DNA of 64,000 nucleotides from Pseudomonadota bacterium (GCA_963205315.1 CAUJIO010000103.1:1-64000), one strand, 5' to 3'. Shown: positions 34,022 through 43,379, counted from the stretch's first letter. Program-made: numbers and translations. The notes: a model not told the origin generated them from the letters alone.

Positions 34022-35361
34022 TATATGTGACTCTTAATAAATTGATCCACACAATCTCTAGCCATCTTGAGTCGACTTTCATTCGGCTTGACGTTAACAT
34101 GAGTAGCGAGATTGATGTGATCCAGGTGTTGTGTTTTGAACTCCTTCAATACCTTCAGTTCATCTTTACTCAGCTTTACAACGTTTGACATACATAGGTT
34201 CAATGCACCTTCTAGATCGAGTGACTTCTTGTCCTTGTTCGCGTTGGCTTCTACAATGAGTTCTTTCAGTGTAATTTCTACGATCATCCGCAGGAGCAAA
34301 GTTGACGAAGCAGGATGTCTAACAATGTTTATTGTTTGCGCCTCAATCATCAATTGCTTGAGCAAGGCGTTATTCTTTTTGGCCGCATAAGGAAACAGAG
34401 CATCTTTTGGTTTTTTGGGCTGCTTTTTTTCTTCCGATTTGTCTTCATCCTCATCCATTTGTGAAGACTTCGAAGACTTTCCAGCGCTCTTTTTTTCGGA
34501 ACTATTGGATTCACTTTTTGCGGATTCACTGTAGTCCTTAAATACGTCATCATAGAGCGATGTGGCGCTCAAGCCTTTCCCTTGTCGAAGGACCAGCTTC
34601 TTGATGAGGTGTTGAAACTTCTTCTTGGCATCTTTCGATGTGAACAGGATCTCAATATTTACTTTGTCGTATTCGATGCCGACCTTTCCTTTGTGCCCTC
34701 CAGTCTGTAGGAAACGGACAGGCGGGTTGAACTCGACCGAGGGGGCGACCAAGGCCGCTCTCTCTTCCGGACTCCATTTTAATTTGAGTGCCTCCAAATA
34801 CAATTGGTACTCCAACAGCAGATCGCGAATATCGCTCTCTGGCTTGTCAAATGCTCTGGCAATCTCCTTTATCTTGCGTCCGTTTTTGTACTCGTCGAAC
34901 ACTGCTTTTCTGCTTCCAAGATAGCCCCACTTGGATTTGTCGCCTGTTCCAAAGTGAGCCTGAGCCATGATGGGGAGAAGCGAGTCACGGTCAGGCGCGA
35001 CGCTGCAGTCCACATCAGTCATGGCAGACTTTTGAGAGATAGAAATCGAGGGCACATTAAACTTTATGCCCTCTGGAAGCGAAATCATTCCCGTCAATAT
35101 CTTGTAAGCGGCAATACGAGTATTGCCCTCTACAACAGTATATTGCTTTCCATTCTTCACTACATATGGACGCTCTGCGCCCGTGTTCTTGCCCTCATTT
35201 GCGATTTTTCTAATAAATGCATCGAGATTCTCGAACTCGAACAAGTACTTCACAATTTCCGCCTGAGTTGCGAGTTTTTGTTGCGTTACGATACGCGGAT
35301 TATTCGTATCCAACATGATTTTATCAAGCGGTATACTCTCGAACTTGAACTTCGCGTACAT
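34021..35361 (-). CDS. ParB-like domain protein paired with the methylase
   Basis: 446 aa. Residues about 5-95 have the ParB/sulfiredoxin-like fold: IPLDKIMLDTNNPR followed by the diagnostic VVEGNTRIAAYKIL near 76-89. A helix-turn-helix-like stretch (KIKEIARAFDKPESDIRDLL, about 155-175) follows. Residues about 270-320 are a Ser/Lys/Glu-rich flexible linker, and the C-terminal 130 residues are helical (LLKQLMIEAQTINIVRH, LDLEGALNLCMSN) with no family I know. Coupled to the adenine methylase (1-nt overlap). ParB-fold proteins can bind DNA, act as NTP switches or be nucleases; which applies here is not visible. Possible regulatory or restriction-like partner of the methylase. Confidence 0.75.
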   Translation of the reverse strand: MYAKFKFESIPLDKIMLDTNNPRIVTQQKLATQAEIVKYLFEFENLDAFIRKIANEGKNTGAERPYVVKNGKQYTVVEGNTRIAAYKILTGMISLPEGIKFNVPSISISQKSAMTDVDCSVAPDRDSLLPIMAQAHFGTGDKSKWGYLGSRKAVFDEYKNGRKIKEIARAFDKPESDIRDLLLEYQLYLEALKLKWSPEERAALVAPSVEFNPPVRFLQTGGHKGKVGIEYDKVNIEILFTSKDAKKKFQHLIKKLVLRQGKGLSATSLYDDVFKDYSESAKSESNSSEKKSAGKSSKSSQMDEDEDKSEEKKQPKKPKDALFPYAAKKNNALLKQLMIEAQTINIVRHPASSTLLLRMIVEITLKELIVEANANKDKKSLDLEGALNLCMSNVVKLSKDELKVLKEFKTQHLDHINLATHVNVKPNESRLKMARDCVDQFIKSHI

Positions 35362-35485
35362 GAAGCCCCCAAAAAAACTTTACCCAACGGATGGTAGGTT
35401 GATAGAGCCGAATCTGCAAGGACAGTTCGAAAACTTGGGTGTGACTTACGAGTCTATCGGTCTTCCAACCGATCGAAGCGCATAG
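35360..35485 (+). CDS. Possible micro-ORF (41 aa) divergent from the ParB-like gene
   Basis: MKPPKKLYPTDGRLIEPNL then GQFENLGVTYESIGLPTD and RSA-stop. Protein-like composition and AT-rich codon use like the island. Its ATG overlaps the ATG of the ParB-like gene on the other strand, so the two share a promoter region that would have to lie inside the genes. No known family, and no clear ribosome-binding site. It might be an antitoxin-sized partner or a random frame. Confidence 0.25.
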   Translation: MKPPKKLYPTDGRLIEPNLQGQFENLGVTYESIGLPTDRSA

Positions 35486-35922
35486 ATGGCGATATGGTTG
35501 TTGACTTTTTTCCTATTTTCTGCTAATAGTCCTCTCAGGCTGTTCCAAAGGAGGGGACGATGTCGACAGCGTCTCGAGATTGCGGAATGGCCGGCGGCTC
35601 CTGCGGTGGGGGGCGTCACGCACCCGCCACTCCGGGCGTCCGGGCCTGGCCCCGGGGATACTACGATCCTCGCGCCGCATGGCAGTTAGGCAGCCGCAAG
35701 GCGTGGCCGAAGTGCGGGCCCCAAGACGATAACGCCGCGCCGCCGCGACAGCGGGCGGACGGGCAGGCGGCAAGCCTGCCCCATGCGAGACGGGCGCTTG
35801 CGCCATTCCTCCCTTTCAACCAGCGCGAGCGCCAGACCCGGCACTCCCCTCCTCTTTCATGGCTTCAACACGAGGCCGTCTGCGCCCGCGCGCCGCCCCC
35901 GATCCTGCAGGAACCACCCGCC

Positions 35923-36279
35923 ATGTTTCACACCGAATATATCGCACGCGAGAAGGTGCTGGCCGTCTGCCCGGACGCCCGCTGCCGGCGCGCCCATGCC
36001 TGCCGGGCGGTAACGGAACCCCGCTGCCCGCATCCCTGCCTCCGCACGCATGAGGACCTCGACAGCGTGCGCCTGGCGCTGGCCTTGAAGCTCGATGCCA
36101 TCCGGCTTGAGCTCACGGGCGGCGAGGTCCGCGCGCCACGCAGCGGCGATGACCTCGAGCTGGCGCTGAAATATCTCAAGGAGCTTCTGCATGACGCCGA
36201 CAGCGCGGCCATGGCCTCAGCGATGCAATCCGAGGGCCGCGTCCCGGCGGTCCGGGTGGCGCGTCGCCCGGGGCGGTGA
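35923..36279 (+). CDS. Hypothetical protein, Cys/His-rich N-terminus
   Basis: 118 aa. MFHTEYIAREKVLAVCPDA then RCRRAHACRAVTEPRCPHPC: eight Cys within 40 residues (spacing C-x4-C-x5-C) suggests a small metal-binding domain; the remainder is alpha-helical (LALKLDAIRLELTGGEVRAP, LELALKYLKELLHDAD). The open frame extends upstream to an ATG at 35560 with an excellent AAAGGAGG site, which would give 239 aa, but the extension is Pro/Arg/Ala-rich and not protein-like. I do not recognise the family. It sits on the high-GC side of the island. Confidence 0.45.
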   Translation: MFHTEYIAREKVLAVCPDARCRRAHACRAVTEPRCPHPCLRTHEDLDSVRLALALKLDAIRLELTGGEVRAPRSGDDLELALKYLKELLHDADSAAMASAMQSEGRVPAVRVARRPGR

Positions 36280-36345
36280 CGCGGGCGCCCGCTTGCCGCC
36301 GTGCCTGCGCTGTGGTGTGCTGGGCGTCTCGCGGAGTCGTGATGC

Positions 36346-36579
36346 ATGAAGTGGTGGCTGTCGGTATTCTTTCTCGTCAACGGGCACTGGGTGCCGGGCA
36401 GCGATGTCGATGGCTGGGCCCCGCGCCCCTTCGATACCGAGCTGCATTGCCTCGACCACAAGCGCATCGCCGAAGAGCAATGCCTGGCGCATCCGCTGGA
36501 CTATGAGGCGTTGTGGGTGTGCAGCAAGGGCGAGCCCGCAAAGGGGCCGCCGCAGAAGCTCATCCCGGTCGATTGCTGA
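36346..36579 (+). CDS. Small exported hypothetical protein
   Basis: 77 aa. The N-terminus MKWWLSVFFLVNGHWVPGSDV is hydrophobic and could act as a signal or short membrane segment. Three conserved-looking Cys residues occur (ELHCLDHKR, EEQCLAHP, WVCSKGEP) and the C-terminus ends in VDC, a pattern seen in small periplasmic Cys-containing proteins. No family recognised. GGAG at a suitable distance before the ATG. Convergent with the VUT-transporter gene, four bases apart. Confidence 0.6.
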   Translation: MKWWLSVFFLVNGHWVPGSDVDGWAPRPFDTELHCLDHKRIAEEQCLAHPLDYEALWVCSKGEPAKGPPQKLIPVDC

Positions 36580-36583
36580 GCGG

Positions 36584-37066
36584 TCAGGCGCCGGCGAGGC
36601 GGGCGTCGGCGCGCAGCTTCAGCAGCATCCAGACGATGGCGACACCCACCGCCTTGCTCAGCGTTTCGGTCGAGAAGGACAGGGGCGTCAGGTAGCCCGA
36701 GAGATAGAGGAAGGCGAGGCTGTCGAGCGGCACGGAAATCAGGCTGGAAATCAGGATGCGCTGTTGCAGCGGCTTGCCGGTGAAGGAGAAAACGGCCCAG
36801 TCGGCCATTTCGGAAATGGCGAAGGCGGTGATCGAGGCGAGTGCCAGCGCCGGGGTGGTCATGTACCAGGTGATGGCGCCGGCGGCGAGCGTCGCCAGCA
36901 GAACCTTGTGGCCGATTTCGCGCTGCGCATAATCGCGCAGCACGAAGACGGCGCCGACGACGAGCGTCGCCAGGTAGAGATCGCCGAACGGCGTCGCCAG
37001 AGGCTGGACCACCACAAACAGCCAGTTCACCACAACGATGGAGATGATGTAGGCGGCGGTCCACAT
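36584..37066 (-). CDS. VUT-family membrane protein (queuosine-precursor transporter-like)
   Basis: 160 aa with about five membrane helices: AAYIISIVVVNWLFVV, LATLVVGAVFVLRDY, ATLAAGAITWYM, ALASITAFAISEMADWAVF and ILISSLISVPLDSLAFLYL. The motif RDYAQREIG and the ISEMADWAVF / SVPLDSLAF pattern is that of the PF02592 (VUT/YhhQ) family, which imports queuosine precursors. It is shorter than E. coli YhhQ (about 220 aa), as in many alphaproteobacterial members. It overlaps no other gene but lies 6 bp after ndk, suggesting co-transcription. Confidence 0.8.
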   Translation of the reverse strand: MWTAAYIISIVVVNWLFVVVQPLATPFGDLYLATLVVGAVFVLRDYAQREIGHKVLLATLAAGAITWYMTTPALALASITAFAISEMADWAVFSFTGKPLQQRILISSLISVPLDSLAFLYLSGYLTPLSFSTETLSKAVGVAIVWMLLKLRADARLAGA

Positions 37067-37072
37067 GGCGGC

Positions 37073-37495
37073 TTATCCTACGATTTCGGCGGGCTTGAAG
37101 TTCTGGCCGATCTCGATGCCGGCGTTCTCGAGGCTGTCGGAGCCGTGCACCGAGTTGGCTTCGATCGACTCGGCGAAGTCCTTGCGGATGGTGCCGGGCG
37201 CGGCGTTGGCCGGGTTGGTGGCGCCCATGACATCGCGGTACTTGGCGACGGCGTTCTCGCCTTCCAGCACCTGCACGACGATGGGGCCGGAGATCATGAA
37301 GCCGACGAGATCGTTGAAGAAGGGACGGGCCTTGTGGACGCCGTAGAAGGCTTCGGCCTCGGCCTTGCTCCACTTGACGCGCTTCTGGGCGACGATGCGG
37401 AGGCCGGAGGCCTCGATCTTGGCATTGATGGCGCCCGTCAGGTTGCGGCGGGTGGCGTCCGGCTTGATGATCGAGAAAGTACGTTCGATGGCCAT
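37073..37495 (-). CDS. ndk: Nucleoside diphosphate kinase
   Basis: 140 aa, the normal length. Starts at the ATG at 37495 ([19 protein letters not shown]); longer in-frame reading is spurious. Active-site His117 in ANSVHGSDS with the Kpn loop ([17 protein letters not shown]) and the phosphate-binding KPD motif are all present. Makes NTPs and dNTPs from NDPs. It is followed by the VUT-family gene six bases on, probably in one message. Confidence 0.97.
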   Translation of the reverse strand: MAIERTFSIIKPDATRRNLTGAINAKIEASGLRIVAQKRVKWSKAEAEAFYGVHKARPFFNDLVGFMISGPIVVQVLEGENAVAKYRDVMGATNPANAAPGTIRKDFAESIEANSVHGSDSLENAGIEIGQNFKPAEIVG

Positions 37496-37524
37496 GAAGT
37501 CCTCGTGTTGCAAATGAAATGGAT

Positions 37525-37549
37525 CGGGCCGCCGTATAGCGGCGGCCCG
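37525..37549 (-). terminator. GC-rich hairpin between the OmpA-family gene and ndk
   Basis: 9-bp perfect arms CGGGCCGCC / GGCGGCCCG around a 7-nt loop, lying between the stop of the OmpA-family gene and the start of ndk. There is no good T tract, so termination is possible but weak; it might act as an attenuator. Confidence 0.5.
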
Positions 37550-37581
37550 GTCCTGTGGCAAGGGTCGAGACCCTTGGCGGA

Positions 37582-39483
37582 TTATTCGTCCAGCGCGCCG
37601 ACCAGTGCGGTGATGCGGGCGATGGAGACGCGGCGGTTCTCGGCCTCGGGCTCGGAGGTCGGGATCTTGAGATAGCGTTCGCCAAAGCCCACCGTCTTGA
37701 GGTTCTCGCCAGGGATGACGTAGTAGGTCGTCAGCGCCTGCTTGACCGCCTTGGCGCGTTCGCGCGACAGCTCGAGGTTCGAGGGATCGGAACCCACGGC
37801 GTCCGTATGGCCCTCGATCATGAAGACTTCGCCCGGATTGACCGCCAGGATCTGTTCCATGATCTCGGCGATGCGGTCGAGATTGTCGATTTCTTCCTCA
37901 CGCAGGAAGCCCTCGCCGAAGCCGAAGTGCACGGTGTCGATCTCGATACGGGCCACGGCATCGCGCAGCTGCGGATCGGATTCGACCTCTTCGACCGTGT
38001 ACTTGCGCTCGAGCTTGCGGCGCGGCGGGGCGGCCAGCACGTCGGTCAGTTCCTTGTCGTCGGCCTCGGCAGCGAAGACCGAGCGCGGCGCCACCGGGCG
38101 GCCGGGCTTGAACTCGACGCTGAGGTTGATGTCGATGTCCTTGGCGCCGGATTTCAGTTTCGCGGCGCGGTCGCGGCGGGCGTCAAGCATGCGCTGGCGC
38201 AGGATGACGCGGTCGCGCTCCATCATGGTCCGCCACTTCAGCCGCTCGGGCTCGGAGTAGTTCACATCGACGACGACCTTGCGGTAGACGTTGATGCGGG
38301 CGCGCAGTTCGTCATCCTTGAGATCGGCGGACGGACGCTGGTCTTTCAGCACGACCTTCACGACGTTCTGGTTGATGGTGACGTCATTGTTGATGGTGAT
38401 GTTGTTGCCGGTGCCCTTCGTCTCGGCCTGCACGGTGCCCTTGTCCGCTCCGCCAGCCTCGCGGCCGACCTCCTGACGCAGGAAGGCGCGTTCCGTCGCC
38501 AGCCGCTGGCGCAGCGCCTTGTTGGTTTCGGGCGACAGCTTGTTGGCGCTGAGCAGATCGCGCATCGAGGCGAGCCGCTTGCGCAGATCAGCCTTGTTCA
38601 TCGTCCGGGCATCCGACTTGTCGTTCAGGATGTCACGCGCCCGCTGTTCGGAGGCAACGTCGACAACCACTTTGGGCGAAGCCGGAGCAGCCTCTCCGCT
38701 GCCGGCTTTTTTTGCCGGCTGCTGGACCTCGCCATCATCTGCTTCCGAACCGGACGCCGGTGCGTTGCCGCTTTCCACCTGGGTGTTATTGGCGCTGGCT
38801 CCGCTCGTGCCGTTATCGTTGGATTTGCCCTTGCCAAGTGCCGCGCGTCCGTCGCGAACGACCTGCTTCAGCTTCTGCCGGTCGTCAGCCGAAACGCCGC
38901 TGGCCCTCGACAATTGCGCTGCTTTGCGCATCTGGGCGCGGAGAGATTTCTTGTCGAGTTCGCCGGCCGGGCGCACCGAGCTCAGGAAGTCGGCAACATC
39001 CGAAGAACTGGCTGCGGAATCCGGGGCCTTGGCACTGGACTGCGCAGAACCCGCCGGCTCATCAGCGGACTGGCCGTCATCGCCGGCGCCACTGTCACTG
39101 TCACTGTCACTGTCGGAGACTTGAGTCTCGCTGCTCTGTCCACCCGCAGATTGGCGCCGCTCCAATTCGGCATTCATCTCGGAGATTTCCTGATCCAGGC
39201 CTTGGGCCACATCGTCCGGAAGATCTGGTGTATTCTTGAGTTTCTCGGCCCGTTTCAGCCGCTGCTGCAACTTGGCATCGTCAAGCTTCGACAGGTTGCG
39301 GCCGCCCTTGATGAACTTGCGGATGGCCTCAATTCGATCCGTTCCGGCCGCGCTCCCATCCTCTGCCTGCGCCACAACCAAGGTGCCTGATTCGGCCTTG
39401 CCTGCGGCCATGGCAATTCCTGGCGTTGCAGCTGCAAACAGTGCAAGCGCCAGCAGGCTCGTCTTCAAGGGCAGAAGCTTCAT
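37582..39483 (-). CDS. OmpA-family outer-membrane/peptidoglycan-binding protein
   Basis: 633 aa from the ATG at 39483 ([26 protein letters not shown], signal peptide); a longer upstream frame is unsupported. After the signal comes about 380 residues of highly charged, Ser/Asp-rich and helical sequence (disordered stretch with SDSDSDS near 150), then a beta segment ([21 protein letters not shown]), and the C-terminal OmpA domain (about 500-630) with [24 protein letters not shown], which binds peptidoglycan. No N-terminal beta-barrel is evident, so it may be a large periplasmic linker protein. Related long OmpA proteins occur in Hyphomicrobiales. Confidence 0.85.
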   Translation of the reverse strand: MKLLPLKTSLLALALFAAATPGIAMAAGKAESGTLVVAQAEDGSAAGTDRIEAIRKFIKGGRNLSKLDDAKLQQRLKRAEKLKNTPDLPDDVAQGLDQEISEMNAELERRQSAGGQSSETQVSDSDSDSDSGAGDDGQSADEPAGSAQSSAKAPDSAASSSDVADFLSSVRPAGELDKKSLRAQMRKAAQLSRASGVSADDRQKLKQVVRDGRAALGKGKSNDNGTSGASANNTQVESGNAPASGSEADDGEVQQPAKKAGSGEAAPASPKVVVDVASEQRARDILNDKSDARTMNKADLRKRLASMRDLLSANKLSPETNKALRQRLATERAFLRQEVGREAGGADKGTVQAETKGTGNNITINNDVTINQNVVKVVLKDQRPSADLKDDELRARINVYRKVVVDVNYSEPERLKWRTMMERDRVILRQRMLDARRDRAAKLKSGAKDIDINLSVEFKPGRPVAPRSVFAAEADDKELTDVLAAPPRRKLERKYTVEEVESDPQLRDAVARIEIDTVHFGFGEGFLREEEIDNLDRIAEIMEQILAVNPGEVFMIEGHTDAVGSDPSNLELSRERAKAVKQALTTYYVIPGENLKTVGFGERYLKIPTSEPEAENRRVSIARITALVGALDE

Positions 39484-39752
39484 TATTCCCACACTCCGTT
39501 TTCTGTCTTCACCGCCAGCCGATATGACCGCCGGCCTCGTTCTGACGCTTCGTATGGTGGCCCAGAATGGCGGAATTAAGGGGCTGTGACGATGGGTCCG
39601 CCACAAGTCTGAACGGGAGCTGACAATGAAACCAAACAGTTAGGATGTGGCGGGCTGGAAGGTCTTCTGGCAACCATGTGGCCCTGTTCCGCCTCCGAAA
39701 CTCCCACATGCAGACACACTGGCCTGCCGAACGGCGGTGCTATTTCCAGATT

Positions 39753-40523
39753 TCACCACACACCCCGCGTCAGCGCCGTCCAGAGATAGCCCCACAGTGT
39801 TGGATGAAAATACTGGTGCGAGATCATGGTGCTCGCATGCGGGTGCAAGTCGCCATTTTTTGCATCTTCAACAGCCTTCACCAGCAATGGTCCGGCCACT
39901 GCGGCCTGTAAGTAGAAATAAGTTCCGAAACTGTCGTCAGGCGTCGGTTCAAACCGCTCCTGGTAGAGGATTGCTCCAGTGTCGACGCCTTCGTCGACCA
40001 AGTGGATGGTAACGCCCGCATGTGCAAGATCGCCCCTGGCCAAGGCCCAGTATCCGCCGGCCTGCCCCCTGTAGGCAGGATTCCAGCCGGCATGGGCATT
40101 GATGACCGGAACCGTGATCGATTTCAGCGTCTCGCGGCCGATGATGCGTGTTCCCAGGACGACGACAACATCGGGTCTTCGCTCGGCGAGTGTCACACGG
40201 CAGGCCATGTCATTCACCGAGCCGATCTCAATGACCTCACAATCCGGATTCGGCCGCGCATTCAGACGGGATTTCTCGACGATCTGAGACACGCGGCCCT
40301 GCTGACGCCGATCGATGAATTTCTGGAGTGTGACAAAGCCGATTTGTCCCAAGACCGTCACCACTCCCTGACGCTTCGCCCGGTTGCGGATCAGAGCCCA
40401 CTTGTCCTGCCGCTTTTCGTTGAGAATGGTCACCGGCCCAAATTGCTCGACAAGAGCATTGATCATGATCCATGCGTGAGGACTGAGGCAGGTGAGAACA
40501 GCGATGCGCGAAGGATTGGCCAT
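39753..40523 (-). CDS. Formyltransferase-fold protein (methionyl-tRNA formyltransferase-like domain)
   Basis: 256 aa. Rossmann-like N-terminal half and the formyltransferase core INAHAGWNPAYRGQAGGYWALARG, followed by GVTIHLVDEGVDTGAIL; the Asn/His/Asp triad of the family appears as NAH and DTG. Closest in plan to stand-alone formyltransferases that act on sugar amines or other acceptors, not to Fmt (which is longer). The ATG at 40523 is preferred over a TTG at 40529. Lies just beyond the amino-acid ABC genes, but on the same strand and 68 bp from them. Confidence 0.8.
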   Translation of the reverse strand: MANPSRIAVLTCLSPHAWIMINALVEQFGPVTILNEKRQDKWALIRNRAKRQGVVTVLGQIGFVTLQKFIDRRQQGRVSQIVEKSRLNARPNPDCEVIEIGSVNDMACRVTLAERRPDVVVVLGTRIIGRETLKSITVPVINAHAGWNPAYRGQAGGYWALARGDLAHAGVTIHLVDEGVDTGAILYQERFEPTPDDSFGTYFYLQAAVAGPLLVKAVEDAKNGDLHPHASTMISHQYFHPTLWGYLWTALTRGVW

Positions 40524-40591
40524 GCTCAAACCCTAACCGCATTTCGCTTCGCAACAGTGAATAGCGTCGCGAGTTTCCACGGTGAGACAGC

Positions 40592-41335
40592 CTAGAGCCG
40601 GCCAGCCTCGATGATCCGCTTCAGGAACATGCGGGTCCGCTCGTGTACCGGATCGCCGAATATCTGGGCCGGAGGTCCTTCCTCATGAACGACGCCTTCA
40701 TACAGGAAGCAGACTTTGGACGCGACTTCGCGGGCAAATCCCATTTCGTGCGTGGCCAACAACATCGTCATGCCCTGCCCGGCCAGATCGCGGACGATAT
40801 TCAGCACTTCTGAGACGAGCTCCGGATCGAGCGCCGAGGTGATCTCATCCAGCAACATCACTTTCGGTTCCATGGCCAATGCCCGGACGATGGCTACGCG
40901 CTGCTGCTGGCCGCCCGACAGGCGATCCGGGAACTCCTGTGCCTTGGCCTCCATGCCAATACGCTTCAGCAGGGTCATGGCTCTTTCCTCGGCCTCATCG
41001 CGGCCGAGGTTGAGAACCTTTGTGGGGGCAAGCGTGACGTTGTCGAGGACGCTCATATGCGGGAACAGATTGAAGCTCTGGAAAACGATGCCGACATTCT
41101 GGCGCAAGCGATTGACGTCGACACCGGGTCCGGACACTCTGTCGTTCATCAGGCGAATTTCTCCACCCTGTATCTTCTCAAGGCCATTGATACAGCGGAG
41201 TAATGTCGACTTTCCACAACCCGATGGGCCAATCAGGCAGACGACCTGATGCTCGTCGACATTGAGATTGACGCCTCGCAGCACCCTGACCGGCCCGAAT
41301 TCCTTTTCGACATTCCTGATTTCGAGAAATGCCAA
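40592..41335 (-). CDS. Polar amino-acid ABC transporter ATP-binding protein
   Basis: 247 aa from a TTG with GGAGG upstream. Complete NBD: Walker A GPSGCGKS, Q-loop FQSFNLFPHM, signature LSGGQQQR, Walker B MLLDEITSALDP and H-loop THEMGF. This is the GlnQ/HisP/AapP group (the QQQR signature and ITSALDPE). Follows the permease gene directly (2-bp spacing), and lies downstream of the binding protein gene. Leftward operon: SBP, permease, ATPase. Confidence 0.92.
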   Translation of the reverse strand: MAFLEIRNVEKEFGPVRVLRGVNLNVDEHQVVCLIGPSGCGKSTLLRCINGLEKIQGGEIRLMNDRVSGPGVDVNRLRQNVGIVFQSFNLFPHMSVLDNVTLAPTKVLNLGRDEAEERAMTLLKRIGMEAKAQEFPDRLSGGQQQRVAIVRALAMEPKVMLLDEITSALDPELVSEVLNIVRDLAGQGMTMLLATHEMGFAREVASKVCFLYEGVVHEEGPPAQIFGDPVHERTRMFLKRIIEAGRL

Positions 41336-41336
41336 G

Positions 41337-42491
41337 TCAGCCTCCAGCCCGCATGCGCGCGTTATCGCGCTCGATCAGCTTGTCGACAAACCGTGCCTGG
41401 GGAATCGTGATCAGCACGAAAAGGATTGCGACAATGGTGACAGCCGAGAGGTTGAAGGCATTTGATGAGATGATGCGTGACTGGTTGAAGGCGTCGATGA
41501 CGCCTACGACCTGCACCAAAGCCGTGTCCTTCTGCAGGCCGATAAAATCATTCAGCAATGGCGCCAGGATCCGGCGGACGGCCTGCGGGATCACGACATA
41601 GCGCATGGTCTGAACGTAGGACAGACCGAGCGAGCGCGCCGCCGAGACCTGGCTCCAGTGTATGCTCTCGATCCCCGAGCGATAGACTTCGGCCACGTAA
41701 GCGCCATAGGTAAGCGTGAGTGCCAGAATGCACCACCAGCTGACGGGGATGCGGGTCGCGGCGCGCGCCTCAGCCACCGACATCGAGGAGAGATCAACGA
41801 ACAATCCGACGATATGCGGAACGATCAGATCGGGGAGTCCGGAGGTCGGAATGCCGAAGCCGATGAGATAGAGTGTCACGACAGCCGGCAAGCCACGGAA
41901 GATATCGCAGTAGAGAATGGCCAGGGCACGGATCGGCTTGCCCGCCGGACCCGGCATGAGGCGCGCCATGGCAACGGCAAGGCCCCAGATGAGCACGAAT
42001 ATTTCAGCGACCACGAAGATGAAGATGTTGATGAGGAAGAATTGCCGGGTGACCTGAAACCACTTGTCCTGAATCAGCGGCAACAGGAAGAAGGTCTTGC
42101 CGACGGCCACCTCGTTCATCATGACGAAGCTGGCGAAGCCCAGCGCTATCATGGCGAAGGCACCCCACCCAAAGGTTATCCACCCTTGTTCGCGGGAGTC
42201 GGCGGTTTGAATTCGGGCCTCGACGATATCTCCTTCGGAAAGTGCGGCACGGGCGCGGCTTGCGGCCTTGAGGGCGCGAAGGGCGGGCCACAGCAGCGCG
42301 GCCGTCGCGACAATGACGAGCCAGAACATTGCTTGCCAAGCATTCGACATCACGCCGAGGCCCTCCAGGGCCGCGCGCACCAGCCGTGTTGCACTGAACG
42401 CGCCAACGATACAGAGCAAGGCAAATACGAGCGCCGCAACCGCGAGCGAAGTTGCACGTTGCGTCACAGATTGATCTGCGGAAATTGTCAC
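41337..42491 (-). CDS. Amino-acid ABC transporter permease (AapM-like, single long subunit)
   Basis: 384 aa from a GTG. C-terminal half has the HisMQ-type binding-protein-dependent transport domain with the EAA loop region (SIHWSQVSAARSLGLSYVQTMRYVVIPQAVRRI), preceded by YVAEVYRSGI. The N-terminal half contains three extra hydrophobic stretches, as in AapM of rhizobia (about 380 aa). Only one permease gene is present, so it may form a homodimer or pair with a distant partner. Substrate is probably a polar amino acid or opine; unknown. Confidence 0.88.
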   Translation of the reverse strand: MTISADQSVTQRATSLAVAALVFALLCIVGAFSATRLVRAALEGLGVMSNAWQAMFWLVIVATAALLWPALRALKAASRARAALSEGDIVEARIQTADSREQGWITFGWGAFAMIALGFASFVMMNEVAVGKTFFLLPLIQDKWFQVTRQFFLINIFIFVVAEIFVLIWGLAVAMARLMPGPAGKPIRALAILYCDIFRGLPAVVTLYLIGFGIPTSGLPDLIVPHIVGLFVDLSSMSVAEARAATRIPVSWWCILALTLTYGAYVAEVYRSGIESIHWSQVSAARSLGLSYVQTMRYVVIPQAVRRILAPLLNDFIGLQKDTALVQVVGVIDAFNQSRIISSNAFNLSAVTIVAILFVLITIPQARFVDKLIERDNARMRAGG

Positions 42492-42536
42492 GTGAAATGG
42501 GCTCTCCCTACCCGAGGCAGGGAGAGCAATCTTGAT

Positions 42537-43379
42537 TTACGGATTGAAGTACGGAACGCTGGCGGGATCCTTGCCCCAGGCCGCGGCGAGGTACTTCGCG
42601 CCGAGCTTCGCCATCGTGCCATCATCCATGATCGCCTGGAAAATCTTGTCGATCGTCGCGTTGTTGGCGTTGCCTTTGGGGTAAATTGCTCCGTAGGCTT
42701 CACCAGTCTTGTATTGACCGACAACAATAACCTTATCAGGGTTCGCAACCTGTTCAGCGAGAACGATTGATGTGTCGGTCATCGCGGCATCAATCTGCCC
42801 CGCGCGCAAGGCAGTGAACATGTCGCCCTGATCAGGGTAGACCTGAACATCGGTCAGGCCAAGTGTGCCTTGCGCAAATGCAGCACCGGTCGTGGCTTGT
42901 TGAACGCCAACCTTCGCACCCTTGATCGTCTTTTCATCGACAGGTGCATCGCTTCGCGCCAGAACGCCGATATCGGATGCGAAATAGGAGACCGAGAAGT
43001 CGTGAACCTTCTTGCGCTCTTCGGTGATCGAAATCTCGGACATGGCGAGATCAAAGCCCTCTGTCTGGCCGGCGATCAGTGCGTCCCAGCCCACATTGAC
43101 GACTTCCAGCTTGTCATAGCCGGCACGCCAGGCAATCTCGGCAGCGATACAATATTCCATCCCGTCCTTGATCGACTCCGGCGTATCGCCGTTCCACCAA
43201 ATGGGGGCAGGCAGCGACACTTCAACGGTCAACTGCCCGGCCTTGGCAGGGTTGGCGATGGGAATCGATCCCTTTTCACCCGTGACCTCGCAGTTGCCGA
43301 TCATGTTTGCCGCGGTAGCCGGGGCGGCAAATGCCATCATGGCTACAGCAGCGGCAAGCAGCATATTCCTGGATTTCAT
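42537..43379 (-). CDS. Amino-acid ABC transporter substrate-binding protein
   Basis: 280 aa from the ATG at 43379 with a signal peptide (MKSRNMLLAAAVAMMAFAAPATA). Periplasmic binding protein of family 3: GMEYCIAAEIAWRAGYDKLEVVN, FDLAMSEISITEERKKVHDFSVSY and KVGVQQATTGAAF. The sequence SEISITEERKK is the usual landmark of polar-amino-acid binders. First gene of the leftward transporter operon; divergent from the Hsp70-like gene. It has an extra N-terminal segment (NCEVTGEKGSIPIANPAKAG) before the ordinary domain. Confidence 0.9.
   Translation of the reverse strand: MKSRNMLLAAAVAMMAFAAPATAANMIGNCEVTGEKGSIPIANPAKAGQLTVEVSLPAPIWWNGDTPESIKDGMEYCIAAEIAWRAGYDKLEVVNVGWDALIAGQTEGFDLAMSEISITEERKKVHDFSVSYFASDIGVLARSDAPVDEKTIKGAKVGVQQATTGAAFAQGTLGLTDVQVYPDQGDMFTALRAGQIDAAMTDTSIVLAEQVANPDKVIVVGQYKTGEAYGAIYPKGNANNATIDKIFQAIMDDGTMAKLGAKYLAAAWGKDPASVPYFNP

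Noticed and set aside
33005-35560. Direct repeats flanking the AT-rich island as attachment sites
   Set aside because: Only short partial matches (for example around GTCGAC..ACAGCG) were found; not convincing without comparison to an empty site.
37555-39390. 611-codon open frame on the + strand
   Set aside because: Antisense shadow of the OmpA-family gene, whose protein has clear signal peptide and OmpA motifs.
41658-42770. 370-codon + strand frame
   Set aside because: Antisense to the amino-acid ABC permease and binding protein; no domain features.
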